DNA from: a virus | Virus record (IMG/VR): IMGVR_UViG_3300037247_001031 | Location: 1-45,223 of that record | Length of the DNA stretch: 45,223 bases | Reading direction: 5' to 3' (one strand) | Translations under genes and position numbers: made by a program | Part shown: one piece after another, positions 22,682-32,115 of the stretch | Position numbering within the stretch: the stretch's first letter is position 1 | Layout of the letters: every line of letters starts with the position of its first letter | Notes under the pieces: generated by a model | Seen by the model: the letters and a program-made list of their open reading frames with translations, nothing else | What the model was told of the DNA's origin: nothing | Database searches by the model: none

Positions 22682-24159
22682 AACGATTACTTCTAATTAT
22701 AAGTTTATTACTTTTTACAACAAATCTTTATGCGGGAACAGTAACGCAGTCAAAAATTTACGCAACCAATGACCAAGTAACAGCATCTAACTTAAACAGT
22801 AATCTTCAAGTCCCGATTGTAGAGATAAACGGGAATTTGAATAACGAGAACGCTAATACCTCGTCAGGATTTAGATTCTATGAAGCATTGGGTTCAACTC
22901 CGTCAGCAGGGACAGATGGTAGATTTGTATACAACACAGCAAATGATGAAGCGTCTTTTGATAATGGAACGAATTTTCTTCCTATTGCTAATGCTTCGTT
23001 AAATAATCTCGCTTCTGTAGCGATAAATACGTCTTTAATCTCTGATACGAATAATACAGATGATTTAGGTTCTACCGCTATTAAATGGAAAGATTTATTT
23101 CTATCAAATGCAGCCAGTGCAGATACGGTAAGAGCAAGGAACTTACGGACAGAAACTTATACATTCCCTGAATCTACCTTTCGACCAAATAGTTTATTAA
23201 AGGTTGATAGTGATGGAAATTTAAGTTTTAGCAGCACTACAATAATAGATAACGTTGGCACAACTAATGGATTAAAAGTTAATCAAAATGCTGTTTTAGA
23301 TGCAAGTAACCATGCTATATTTGTAACTTCCAGTCAGGTGCATACAACTGCTGATACAGCTTTACTGAAAGTTGTGCAAGACAATGTTAACGCTACTGAA
23401 CCTGCCATAGAAGCTCGGCAAGATGGTCCCGCTGCTGCTTTTGAGGCCTCAGTTGCAGCCAGTGATGCTATGGGATTATTGGTAACAGTCAGTACTTCTT
23501 CAAGGTCTCATCTCGTTCTGACTCCCATATCAAGTATTAGTGGAAATACTGAGGGTGATTTATATGCCGATGATGATGGAATTTTGTATTATCGGAATAA
23601 TAGTGCTTTTGCAGCGTGCAATGCAGCAGGTGATTTTGCAGAACTTATGACAAGCGAAGGCGTGTGGAGTGATTATGAAGATGGCGATGTGATAGTCTTA
23701 GCAGCAAATCTTAAAGTAAAGAAATCCTCAGTGAAATATGATAAGGCATTTATAGGAATTTTAAATGAAACCAAAGGCCCATTCAAGATAGATAGGACTA
23801 ATAGACCTTATGTGTTTGATAAGAAAAGAAAAGATAAGGCACTTAAAAAATCTATAAACGCAAGAAATAAATATGAAAAGAGGAACTTGCTTCAAGAAGG
23901 CAAGACATTTGAACAGATAAATAAAAACACAGTCCAAGTCAGTTTAATAGGTTTGGTGGATTGTAAGGTAAATGATGAAGGCGGAGATATAGCGATAGGG
24001 GATTTACTTACATCTTCTTCAACATCGGGGATAGCGATGAAAGCTAATCCTACAACTTTTGACCAAATGTCAGCAATAATAGGAAAGGCAAGAGAGAATA
24101 TAAATTTCACGTCTGTAGTAAAGACAGGGAAGATAGCGATTTTGGTCGGAGTTAAATAA
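22678..24159 (+). CDS. Tail fibre/spike-like protein with Sec signal peptide
   Basis: A 493-residue protein. MKRLLLIISLLLFTTNLYA then Gly gives a signal peptide (cut after Ala19). The Asn/Ser/Thr-rich, low-complexity middle (DLGSTAIKWKDLFLSNAASA) is the layout of trimeric fibres. The C-terminal 160 residues contain AAGDFAELM, VSLIGLVDCKV and GDLLTSSSTSGIAMKA, a beta domain seen in many surface and fibre proteins. Overlaps the hub by ATGA. Confidence 0.75.
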   Translation: MKRLLLIISLLLFTTNLYAGTVTQSKIYATNDQVTASNLNSNLQVPIVEINGNLNNENANTSSGFRFYEALGSTPSAGTDGRFVYNTANDEASFDNGTNFLPIANASLNNLASVAINTSLISDTNNTDDLGSTAIKWKDLFLSNAASADTVRARNLRTETYTFPESTFRPNSLLKVDSDGNLSFSSTTIIDNVGTTNGLKVNQNAVLDASNHAIFVTSSQVHTTADTALLKVVQDNVNATEPAIEARQDGPAAAFEASVAASDAMGLLVTVSTSSRSHLVLTPISSISGNTEGDLYADDDGILYYRNNSAFAACNAAGDFAELMTSEGVWSDYEDGDVIVLAANLKVKKSSVKYDKAFIGILNETKGPFKIDRTNRPYVFDKKRKDKALKKSINARNKYEKRNLLQEGKTFEQINKNTVQVSLIGLVDCKVNDEGGDIAIGDLLTSSSTSGIAMKANPTTFDQMSAIIGKARENINFTSVVKTGKIAILVGVK

Positions 24160-24171
24160 AGGAGTTGTAAG

Positions 24172-25611
24172 ATGGGATTTTTTAGCAAAATCGGAGAGTT
24201 TTTCCAAGAGGAAGTTATAGACCCATTTCGTGAAACAATAGACCCAATACTCCCAGAGGCAGTTAAAGAAAGTCCTGCTCAATCAATAGGGGCACTTATA
24301 GCAGCACCATTTACAGGTGGGGCTTCTTTAGCAGCATTAGCACCACAAGCTATTAGTTCAGGATTAGGGCAAGTAGGAGTTGATGTCCCGACAAATATTA
24401 CGAATTTGCTATCATCTTTACTTTTAGGCGGGACTGCATTAGGTCCAGAAGGTGTATTCGGTGGAACTACTACACTTCCAGGATTCGGCGCAGGCGGAGC
24501 AGGAACTAATTTATTTCAAAATTTAGGTATTCCAGGATTTGGACAAGGTGGCAGATTTGGACAAGCAACTCAAGGAGGCAACGTGGCTAATTTAGATAGA
24601 ACTGTAGCAACTATAATGGGGCAACCTGTAACTTTTGGACAAACTTTACAAGGAGCAGGTGGTTCTTTTGACCCAGCTTTAAATTTTGGATTAGGTGGTG
24701 TAGTGCAACCATCAGGCGGAGGCGGTCTTTTACAAAATATAGGGAATTTATTAAAAGGCCCAGCTAAAGATTTCTTATCACAGATTTTAGGTGGCGGCGG
24801 AGCAGCAGGCGGAGTAGCAGGAACAACAGGAACGGCTGGAGGTGGAGGTGCTGCAGATTTAGGTTTTCTACCACAGGGTAGAGCAGAATTACAAGTTCCT
24901 TCAGCACCACCGATTAGAACCGCAGCAGATATATTTGGAGAAGCACAGAACCTATTAGGCCCATTTGAACCTACACAAGAGTTTTTTGAGGGATTTGGCC
25001 CTACGAGTTTAGAAGAAGCAGTAGCTAACAAGTTTTTTCAAGACAGATTAGAACAAGCCCAGAGAAAAGCAGGTCAGATAGCTTCTTTAGCAGGCATACC
25101 TAATTTAGCTCCTACGCTGTTTACAAGGGATATAGGCCCTACAGTAACAAGTATAGGTAGTGCTTTAGCTAACATTTCACAACAAAGGGCAGGACAAGCA
25201 TTAAGTGGCAGATTGGCAGGATTAGGTCAATTTACAGATATAGGAAGAGTTCAATCTAATTTAGGGGCACAGTTAGGATTACAACAACAATTTAGACAGT
25301 CTCAAGAACAACAATTACGAGAACAACAGCGTCTTGGTGAACAAAGTGCAGAACGAGGATTGCTTACAACAGGTATTGGTGGTGGCATAGGAGCTTTGTT
25401 AGGTCAGATACCTTTCTTAAAAGATTTAGGGATTGGTGCAGGAACAGGTGCAACATTAGGTGGGATATTTGGTGGTGGCACACCTCTCGGACAATTTCCA
25501 AGTAGTGCAACAACTCGACAACAAACTACAGAACAGACAGGAGTAACTCAATTAGTAGATAAGCTAAATCAATTATTAGGGAAAGGAAATTCTATAGTAA
25601 ATTTTGCTTAG
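24172..25611 (+). CDS. Ejection/internal virion protein 1 (Gly/Ala-rich)
   Basis: A 479-residue protein rich in Gly, Ala and Gln. MGFFSKIGEFFQEEVIDPFR opens the protein; it has hydrophobic glycine-zipper-like runs (for example GALIAAPFTGGASLAALAP and GGGIGALLGQI) and a coiled, Gln-rich region. P22-like phages encode three such ejection proteins after tail genes, which form a trans-envelope DNA channel. Assignment rests on position and composition. Confidence 0.6.
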   Translation: MGFFSKIGEFFQEEVIDPFRETIDPILPEAVKESPAQSIGALIAAPFTGGASLAALAPQAISSGLGQVGVDVPTNITNLLSSLLLGGTALGPEGVFGGTTTLPGFGAGGAGTNLFQNLGIPGFGQGGRFGQATQGGNVANLDRTVATIMGQPVTFGQTLQGAGGSFDPALNFGLGGVVQPSGGGGLLQNIGNLLKGPAKDFLSQILGGGGAAGGVAGTTGTAGGGGAADLGFLPQGRAELQVPSAPPIRTAADIFGEAQNLLGPFEPTQEFFEGFGPTSLEEAVANKFFQDRLEQAQRKAGQIASLAGIPNLAPTLFTRDIGPTVTSIGSALANISQQRAGQALSGRLAGLGQFTDIGRVQSNLGAQLGLQQQFRQSQEQQLREQQRLGEQSAERGLLTTGIGGGIGALLGQIPFLKDLGIGAGTGATLGGIFGGGTPLGQFPSSATTRQQTTEQTGVTQLVDKLNQLLGKGNSIVNFA

Positions 25612-25620
25612 GAGGAAATA

Positions 25621-26562
25621 ATGGGTAGAACAGCACAAGCAGCAGTAAGTATACAAGATTTATTTAGACAGAAAGCTCAACAGCAAGCTCTACAGCAGCA
25701 AAGACAACAAAAGCTACAAGACGCACTCTTATTATCAGCAGGACAAGCAAGGATTAAACAACAATTTCAAAGTCCTCTTGAGCAATTTCTGCAATTTGGT
25801 AAAGTCGCAGATACTTTAAACAAATTAGGTATAGACCCAAGAAGTGTATTTGGTGGGCAAGTTCCAGGTGGTGGACAAGCTCCCGATACTACTCAACCTA
25901 CTATTCAACCTGGCGGACAACCTACTATAACGCCTACTGACAGAGGAGTTGTCGGAGGTGGATTTGGACAATTTCAAGGTGGACAACCTCAATTAGAAGC
26001 TACTAAATTTCAACAGACTCCGTTTGGTGGGATTAGACCTACAGAATTTCAGCCTAAAAAAGGATTGGCTGCTGAAAGTGCAAGTAAACTTACTTTAATA
26101 AGCCAAGCAATTTCAGATTTAGAAAGCGTAGAGAAAAAATTATTTACTAAAGAAGGTAGATTTTTAAGAGGATTAGCAGCAGCAGCTAATATCCCTGGAG
26201 GTAGATTGCCAGGTATTCCAAGTGTAGGTTTTGGAACAAAAGCAAGAGAGATTAGTTCAGAGATAAATAATGCCTTAGAAGCTAAATTAAGAATAGAAAC
26301 AGGAGCTGCTGCCACACAGGAAGAATTTGATAGATTGCAGGATAGATTTGGTATTACTGCTTTTGATACAGCGGCTTCAGCTAAAAGTAAATTACGAAGA
26401 TTAAAAGAATTTATGAAGAACGCAAGGGTAACTATAGACCCTACAGGCAGATTTCAATATAGAACAGGTGATACACCATTTGATAATCAACTTAATGCAC
26501 CGACAGCCCGTGATTTAGGATTAGACCCAAATAGATTTGAGATTATAGAAGAGGTAAAATAA
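25621..26562 (+). CDS. Ejection/internal virion protein 2 (Gln-rich)
   Basis: A 313-residue protein with a Gln-rich N-terminal coiled segment (QKAQQQALQQQRQQKLQDAL), a Pro/Gly/Gln linker, and a helical C-terminal domain (residues about 150-275). GGAGG ribosome site. Second of three consecutive candidate ejection proteins. Confidence 0.55.
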   Translation: MGRTAQAAVSIQDLFRQKAQQQALQQQRQQKLQDALLLSAGQARIKQQFQSPLEQFLQFGKVADTLNKLGIDPRSVFGGQVPGGGQAPDTTQPTIQPGGQPTITPTDRGVVGGGFGQFQGGQPQLEATKFQQTPFGGIRPTEFQPKKGLAAESASKLTLISQAISDLESVEKKLFTKEGRFLRGLAAAANIPGGRLPGIPSVGFGTKAREISSEINNALEAKLRIETGAAATQEEFDRLQDRFGITAFDTAASAKSKLRRLKEFMKNARVTIDPTGRFQYRTGDTPFDNQLNAPTARDLGLDPNRFEIIEEVK

Positions 26563-28043
26563 TGCCTTTTAAAATTAGGGATAAACAGACTGGAAAAGTT
26601 TTTATCGTAAAAGATAGATTAAAACAGCCACAACAACCTTCTGGTTTTAAAAGATTTCTTCAACGCCCAGAACTTCCAGCAGAAGTAGGGCAATTAACTG
26701 GAGGCATAGCTGGAACTGCATTAGGTGGCCCTGTTTTAGGTGCAGTAGGTGGAACTATAGGTAGAATAGCTGGTAGAGAGTTTCCACGACAAGTAGAAGC
26801 ATTAAGAAAAGAACCTATTAAAACTTTAGGAAAATTCGCTAAAGACCCTGTTTTTTCATTAGTGAAAGGGATTTTTGAACGTAAACCTGAAGAACTTGCT
26901 AAACTTGGTAGGGAAATTGGCATAACTGCTGGAACGGAAGCAGTATTTGCGCCTTTAGGAATTGGTATTCAGAAATTAGCTACTAAAGGTTTAAAAGCAG
27001 GACAACAAGCATTTCAAGATTTGATTAGAGCTGGATTCACAGTTGAAAAATCTACAATTCAAAGAGTTCAACAAAAGGGCATAGTAAATATATTTTCTAA
27101 AAAGGTAAATCCTCTTTTAGGAGTTAGAAATAGAAGTGAAGACGCTTTTTTCGCATTAGGTAATAAGATATTCAATAGTGCACAAAATCTAAGACAACGA
27201 GCTGGAAAAGTTGTAGGCAGATGGCGTAATTTCTTATTTAAAGACCCAAGAGTAAAAGTTTCAGTAGTAGGTGCAAGAAATAATTTTCAAAGAGAGCTCA
27301 GACAACCTACAGTCGGTTTACTTGCTGAAACAGGAGAAGCATTAAGACCTACTTTAGGAATAGGAGCAGATACTGCTCAAAGCAGGCTATTAGAGATAAA
27401 TAATTTATTATCTTCGGGGAATCAAGTAACTCCGCAAGTAGCATATCAGATTATAGACAAACTTGATGATTTAGTCAGTGCTTCCAAACGTGGAGCATTT
27501 AGTTTGGCGAAAAATGAAGGTAGGATTATAGCTAATTTAAGACGAGATTTAAAAAATCAGATTATCCGTTCTGCACCACGAAATATATCCAAAGGACTTT
27601 CAAATGCAGAAGATAGATTTTCAGAAGTGGCTGGAGTAACAGATGATATATTTGATAAAATACCTTTAAGAAGGCAAGGAGTAGCTCAAAAAGAACTTAG
27701 AGGTGCGACAGAACGAAATTTAGCAAAAGGATTACAAGCAACTACTTCTTTTGAAGAACGTCAAATATATCCTAAATTAAATAATTTATTACCTCAACAA
27801 GAAAAATTTATGGAATTATATAAAGATATATTCGCTGCACAAGATTTACAACGTGAAGGTATGGGATTTATTTTAAGAAGATTATTATTAGCACCAAGAA
27901 CAGCTGCCCGTGCTATACAGATTTTACAACCTCCACTAAAAAGAACTGGACAGGTGTTAAGAGCTACTGGACAAGCAGCCAGAAGATTGATACCTCCATC
28001 AGTTGTAAGTGGATTTAATAAATTTAGACCAGAGGAGAGGTAA
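26562..28043 (+). CDS. Ejection/internal virion protein 3
   Basis: A 493-residue, basic, mostly helical protein. An early glycine-rich hydrophobic stretch (GGIAGTALGGPVLGAVGGTI, about residues 46-65) could insert in a membrane, and long helices follow. Overlaps the previous gene by TAATG. Third candidate ejection protein. Confidence 0.55.
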   Translation: MPFKIRDKQTGKVFIVKDRLKQPQQPSGFKRFLQRPELPAEVGQLTGGIAGTALGGPVLGAVGGTIGRIAGREFPRQVEALRKEPIKTLGKFAKDPVFSLVKGIFERKPEELAKLGREIGITAGTEAVFAPLGIGIQKLATKGLKAGQQAFQDLIRAGFTVEKSTIQRVQQKGIVNIFSKKVNPLLGVRNRSEDAFFALGNKIFNSAQNLRQRAGKVVGRWRNFLFKDPRVKVSVVGARNNFQRELRQPTVGLLAETGEALRPTLGIGADTAQSRLLEINNLLSSGNQVTPQVAYQIIDKLDDLVSASKRGAFSLAKNEGRIIANLRRDLKNQIIRSAPRNISKGLSNAEDRFSEVAGVTDDIFDKIPLRRQGVAQKELRGATERNLAKGLQATTSFEERQIYPKLNNLLPQQEKFMELYKDIFAAQDLQREGMGFILRRLLLAPRTAARAIQILQPPLKRTGQVLRATGQAARRLIPPSVVSGFNKFRPEER

Positions 28044-28050
28044 TTTCTCG

Positions 28051-28122
28051 ATGAAAAGTATGAATTTGTTTAAAGGTGTAAGTAATATACCTAATAAAAG
28101 TATACATAATACTATGAGATAA
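28051..28122 (+). CDS. Possible micro-peptide, 23 aa
   Basis: ATG at 28051 follows GAGGAGAGG within the 160-bp gap after the third ejection gene; product MKSMNLFKGVSNIPNKSIHN plus three residues. Content is too short to support it. The rest of the gap (28123-28202) has TATAAT at 28131 but no good -35, and no other recognised signal. Confidence 0.25.
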   Translation: MKSMNLFKGVSNIPNKSIHNTMR

Positions 28123-28202
28123 GGTAAGCATATAATGAAGATAATGACTTCTATCATATATAGATTATGCCACATAATCCTAACTAAGTCAAGGAGAAAA
28201 TA

Positions 28203-28460
28203 ATGGCTACAAGTTGGATTTCACCAGATTTAACTTTTAAGGTAATTCAGGTCAAGGGGACAAGTGGTGACGCTAATGGATTATTGGAATTTCTCTGTGA
28301 GGCTGAACCTGCGACTGCGAGAGCAACAGCCCAATGGCGGATTCGGAAGTTCGTCTATGATTCTACTGGATTTATGACGAAGGTTTTATGGGCGGATGGA
28401 GATAGAAAATTTGACAATTCAGCATCTAATCCATCTTCTCTTACTTATTCAGATAATTAA
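28203..28460 (+). CDS. Small virion-type protein, 85 aa
   Basis: Starts after AAGGAG. TWISPDLTF-type opening (MATSWISPDLTFKVIQVKGT), then WRIRKFVYDSTGF and LWADGDRKFDNSASN, a soluble alpha/beta layout. Encoded directly before a fibre gene; likely a fibre assembly or structural accessory. Family not named. Confidence 0.65.
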   Translation: MATSWISPDLTFKVIQVKGTSGDANGLLEFLCEAEPATARATAQWRIRKFVYDSTGFMTKVLWADGDRKFDNSASNPSSLTYSDN

Positions 28461-30404
28461 ATGAAGAAAATCCTTATAATTCTTATAATTAGTTTCTTAT
28501 TCTTACCTCAAGCATTTGCAGAACAATGGAAGTGGAATCCTTTTACAAATAAGTTAGACAAAGTAAACGATAAAGCATCGGAATTAAAAGTAACAGATTC
28601 TGACGGTAATTTCGGTTCTACAGGTTCACCGCCTACTGTTGAAAGTGCTTTAAAAGAGCTTTCTGAAGGCACTACCCTTACCAAAACCTATGTCCCATTT
28701 ATAAATGCTACGAAGAACGTAGATTTAGGAACACAGACACTTACTGCGAGTGATGTTACTGTGGGAGGGGGAAGGATTATCTTAGGCGGAGATGCTAATG
28801 ACACAGGTATCACTTTCGGTAATTTAGGAACTGCCACAGCAGGTCTCGACTTATCAAGCAGCGGACTAAGTGGAACTGACCAAATAATAAACTTTGACGC
28901 TAATAATCGACTAAGAGCAGATGGAATTATTACTTGGGGTAGAGCAGCACAGAATATAAATTTTACAGTAGAAAGTGGCGGTGTAAATATTATCCCTGAT
29001 GGGACTGATAGCAATATAAATGTTGATATAGAACCAAAAGGAACAGGAAATGTAAATTTAAGGGGTGATGTCTTTACGGATAATGATACAAGTGCAGTCT
29101 TTGGTCATACCACCCAATTAGCAGGTCCCAGCACCAGTGAATTTCAAGTATTAGGAACTGCTGCGGCAGATTCTTCTATCCTTTTGAGTCGTTCCATTGC
29201 AAATGCCAATTCACCCCACCTTTACTTTATTAAATCTCGAGGGACTGCTATTGGTGATGTTGACGCTGTTGTAGACGATGATAATTTAGGTCAAATATAC
29301 TGGGTTCCCGCAGATGGTTCAGCCTTAACTACCCAAGCAGCTATATTTGCCGTTGAAGTAGACGATGCAACTCCTGCTGCGGGGGACGTGGGAGTAGCTT
29401 ATGTGTGGATGCAAATGGGTGGTGGAGGTGTTGCTAATAGAGAAACTATGAGGCTTAATGCGGCTGGTAATCTTATTCTTTTTGGCACAGCTTCTGCTGA
29501 TGTAGTAGATACCCAGTTTTTAGAATACTCATCTGGCGGTGCATTAACTATAAGAGATAATTTGACTGTTAATGGTTCTATTTCTTCAACCAATTTCCCA
29601 TCTTCTTCTACTAACAATGCAATAGTCCGTTTTGATGGGACAGGTGGAAATACTTTTCAGGATAGTGGAGTAACCATTGATGACAATGATAATATATCTG
29701 TCCCAGGTGATATAAGTATTGGAGCCAACGCCCTCAAGACCACCAATCTGCTTTTCAAGGAAACAGATTCAGACACTTTTATAATACGAGATGCGGCAGA
29801 CACGGACGATAAAAGTTTGGACGTGCGAGAGTTATTTGCGAATACTAGAGTCCAAATTGGAAGCAATGGCGTGTTTGGCACTAAGAGCTCCAATAATTCA
29901 GTTATTCGCATTCAAGCGAGGGTAACCGATACAGCCGATTTAAACGTTGCCCGCATAGTTAGTGCCCCCGACCCTTGGTTTGAGTTCGGAAGTTCAGGGG
30001 ACTTCAAGTTTACTAGAAGCAATACGTTTGAGCTTCCAGGCAGCGGTATAATTGACTCATCTGGCAATTTAGGGCTTGGAACAACAAACCCAGCCTATAA
30101 ATTAGACGTAAGAGGCGACGCCGATATAGAAGGTTTAACCTTAACAGTAAATCATAGTGCTATTGATTATACTGCTACAGCCAGTGATGATATGGTCGTA
30201 GCGACTGGGGCGATAACGATAACCTTACCTACAGCAGTAGGGATAGATGGAAAAATTTATCATGTAAAAAATACAGTTATAGGAACGGTAACAATAGACC
30301 CTTCAGGAAGTGAGACAATAGATGAGGATACAACTGTAGAACTAACTACAAAAAATCAGTCTTTATCGTTTTTCGCAGATGGTGGAAATTGGCTAATATT
30401 TTGA
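28461..30404 (+). CDS. Large tail fibre/spike-like protein with Sec signal peptide
   Basis: A 647-residue protein. MKKILIILIISFLFLPQAFA then Glu is a Sec signal peptide (cut after Ala20). The mature protein is a long chain of Ser/Thr/Asn/Asp-rich beta repeats (for example ASDVTVGGGRIILGGDANDT; NLGLGTTNPAYKLDVRGDAD) typical of trimeric fibres and fibre-like bacterial surface proteins. The C-terminal beta domain (ITITLPTAVGIDGKIYHVKN) occurs in many phage fibres. It begins directly after the preceding stop with no ribosome site, so translation is coupled. Confidence 0.75.
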   Translation: MKKILIILIISFLFLPQAFAEQWKWNPFTNKLDKVNDKASELKVTDSDGNFGSTGSPPTVESALKELSEGTTLTKTYVPFINATKNVDLGTQTLTASDVTVGGGRIILGGDANDTGITFGNLGTATAGLDLSSSGLSGTDQIINFDANNRLRADGIITWGRAAQNINFTVESGGVNIIPDGTDSNINVDIEPKGTGNVNLRGDVFTDNDTSAVFGHTTQLAGPSTSEFQVLGTAAADSSILLSRSIANANSPHLYFIKSRGTAIGDVDAVVDDDNLGQIYWVPADGSALTTQAAIFAVEVDDATPAAGDVGVAYVWMQMGGGGVANRETMRLNAAGNLILFGTASADVVDTQFLEYSSGGALTIRDNLTVNGSISSTNFPSSSTNNAIVRFDGTGGNTFQDSGVTIDDNDNISVPGDISIGANALKTTNLLFKETDSDTFIIRDAADTDDKSLDVRELFANTRVQIGSNGVFGTKSSNNSVIRIQARVTDTADLNVARIVSAPDPWFEFGSSGDFKFTRSNTFELPGSGIIDSSGNLGLGTTNPAYKLDVRGDADIEGLTLTVNHSAIDYTATASDDMVVATGAITITLPTAVGIDGKIYHVKNTVIGTVTIDPSGSETIDEDTTVELTTKNQSLSFFADGGNWLIF

Positions 30405-30416
30405 GAAAGGAGAATT

Positions 30417-31001
30417 ATGAGTTTCATAATGCCAGGTGGTTGGAACGACTTTTTAATGCCTGGGCTTACATTACCCAGAACAGCAGCTAATGCCCCTGCT
30501 ATTTCTACATTTCAAGGCAATATTGATGCACTTGCTTTTCAAAATGCTGGGAATCAACCAAGAGAAACATGGTCATCATTGCATGTTTTACATGATTACA
30601 GAGATGGGACTAAACTTTTTCCTCATATTCATTGGTCGCATAATAACGCTACACCAAGTGGAGATGTTAAGTGGCAAATTGAATATAGTATAGCTAAAGG
30701 ACATTCAGGAGGGGCTTTTCCTGCTGCTACAACTGTATCTCTGATTCAAACGGCTGCTGCTCAATATACACATCATATAGTTGAGGTATCCTCAGATGAT
30801 GCTATTCCTTCAACAGAGGCAGAATCAGACTCGGTAATTATGTTTAGGATTTTTAGGGACTCAGGAGATGGGGAAGATACATTTGGAGATGACGCATTTT
30901 TACTATTCTTTGATATACATTTTCAATCGGATAATATGCTTACAAATGAGAAAGTGAGGACTTTCACTAAAAGGATGAAGATAGGAGAAATTACCGTCTA
31001 A
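30417..31001 (+). CDS. Beta-sandwich virion-associated protein, 194 aa
   Basis: Contains a characteristic core DGTKLFPHIHWSHNNATPSG, VKWQIEYSIAKG and HHIVEVSSDD, then FRIFRDSGDGEDTF, seen in small beta-sandwich proteins near phage fibres. AAAGGAG site. A secreted or virion adhesin-like role is likely; it has no signal peptide. Confidence 0.6.
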   Translation: MSFIMPGGWNDFLMPGLTLPRTAANAPAISTFQGNIDALAFQNAGNQPRETWSSLHVLHDYRDGTKLFPHIHWSHNNATPSGDVKWQIEYSIAKGHSGGAFPAATTVSLIQTAAAQYTHHIVEVSSDDAIPSTEAESDSVIMFRIFRDSGDGEDTFGDDAFLLFFDIHFQSDNMLTNEKVRTFTKRMKIGEITV

Positions 31002-31061
31002 ATGAGAGATATTTTATCAGCAATGAGGTTGTCAAGTGATTCATTACATAAGGGGGATAAA

Positions 31062-31379
31062 ATGAAAGATGAAACTTTAGTCTGGATAATCAGGGAAGCA
31101 TTTTTCGGAGCTGTGATAGTTGGGTTTATATTGGTGTTGCTTTCGCTTGGGGGGTGTTCTACGCTTACGCCTCAGTCTGTTATAAAGATTTATCCGCCTG
31201 ATGAAAAAGGGGTTAAAAGGATAGTTATAGACCAAAGCAGATTGGGAAAAACTTCTTACAAAGATAAAGAAATGGAAGCAAGCTATGACAGTAAAGGAAA
31301 ATCTTTACTTGTAGGTGCTACAGAAACAATCAATAAAATCGGTGAGGTTATAGTGTTAGATAAGATACTTGGAAATTAG
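31062..31379 (+). CDS. Lipoprotein, candidate outer-membrane spanin or exclusion protein
   Basis: ATG at 31062 follows AAGGGGGAT; the frame is open to 31002 but without a better start. A hydrophobic stretch ends in the lipobox LGGC (Cys32), giving a mature lipoprotein of about 74 residues. It precedes a membrane-anchored coiled-coil gene, a pairing that could be a two-component spanin in reversed order, though this is speculative. Confidence 0.65.
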   Translation: MKDETLVWIIREAFFGAVIVGFILVLLSLGGCSTLTPQSVIKIYPPDEKGVKRIVIDQSRLGKTSYKDKEMEASYDSKGKSLLVGATETINKIGEVIVLDKILGN

Positions 31380-31388
31380 GGGGGTGGT

Positions 31389-31709
31389 ATGCGGAAGAAA
31401 GTCGTTAGTTTTATAAAAGATTGGCAGGTTATTATAGGGGCAGTGGTGATAATTAGCCTCTTTCTATTGAAATGGGCTCCTCTACCTGAAAAGGTGGAAG
31501 CTATGGAGGCAAAGAATGGCTCACAGGACGAAAGTATAGAAAGCAATAAAGACGCTGTTGCTTCATTTGCTTCTAATATGAACGCATATATAAAAGAACA
31601 ACGGGTTATAAGTGAAGAAAGAAAGGAGGCACAACAGGATATAAATAAAACTCAAGCAGAGAATGTTAGGATGTTGATAAAATTACATATAGAAAACGGG
31701 ATTCAATAA
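31389..31709 (+). CDS. Inner-membrane protein with periplasmic coiled coil (i-spanin-like)
   Basis: A 106-residue protein with one membrane segment near the N-terminus (VIIGAVVIISLFLLKW, about residues 14-29), then a charged coiled coil (EERKEAQQDINKTQAENVRM). This is the layout of i-spanins (Rz) and of some holin-type proteins. Located among the lysis-region candidates. Confidence 0.6.
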   Translation: MRKKVVSFIKDWQVIIGAVVIISLFLLKWAPLPEKVEAMEAKNGSQDESIESNKDAVASFASNMNAYIKEQRVISEERKEAQQDINKTQAENVRMLIKLHIENGIQ

Positions 31710-31720
31710 AGGAGGGAATT

Positions 31721-31984
31721 ATGAAGAAATTAATCGTAGCAATTTTAATGGTGTTATTTTTAGCACCTGTAGTGTATGCAGGCAGTATAGGTAACTTCGT
31801 AAAAAACGAAGACCCGAGTAACCCTTTGGCTCTAAATTTATATGTGGCAAAAACTTGGGAAGATAAAGATGTTCCACTTATAGGGGAAACTGATGTAAGG
31901 GTTAAATTCGAGAGAACTTCGCCTATTGATACTGTAAGAATAGATGAAGCGGATTATACAATTTCGGTTGGTATTGAACTCTGA
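31721..31984 (+). CDS. Small exported protein, 87 aa
   Basis: MKKLIVAILMVLFLAPVVYA then Gly is a Sec signal peptide (cut after Ala20). The mature part, 67 residues, is beta-rich (NLYVAKTWEDKDVPLIGETD). AAAGGAGG site. Function unknown; perhaps a small outer-membrane or periplasmic protein. Confidence 0.65.
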   Translation: MKKLIVAILMVLFLAPVVYAGSIGNFVKNEDPSNPLALNLYVAKTWEDKDVPLIGETDVRVKFERTSPIDTVRIDEADYTISVGIEL

Positions 31985-31992
31985 ACATAAAG

Positions 31993-32040
31993 GGCTGGTG
32001 CCTGTCAAAAGGTTAAATGGCGAGTGAAACCGTTTCAGCC
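31993..32040 (+). ncRNA. Structured hairpin upstream of a micro-peptide
   Basis: GGCTG (31993-31997) pairs with CAGCC (32036-32040), and AAA-GGTT (32008-32014) pairs with AACC-g-TTT (32028-32035). It opens with AAGGGCTGG, the same string that opens the leader RNA at 6387. It ends 8 bases before the 21-residue peptide. Confidence 0.45.
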
Positions 32041-32048
32041 AGTCTAAT

Positions 32049-32114
32049 ATGATAACTATAGTCATGATTTTAATAATGATAGTGTTGTTTATTATGTTGA
32101 CTAATAGGAAATAA
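32049..32114 (+). CDS. Membrane micro-peptide, 21 aa
   Basis: Product MITIVMILIMIVLFIMLTNR plus Lys is a single membrane helix with a basic end, like many tiny phage holin or toxin peptides. No ribosome site, and a hairpin lies just upstream. Short hydrophobic frames arise by chance, hence low confidence. Confidence 0.4.
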   Translation: MITIVMILIMIVLFIMLTNRK

Positions 32115-32115
32115 A

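Noticed and set aside
24172-26562. Diversity-generating retroelement or repeat-containing adhesin
   Set aside because: Low-complexity Gly/Gln-rich coding with no reverse transcriptase and no template/variable repeat pair seen.
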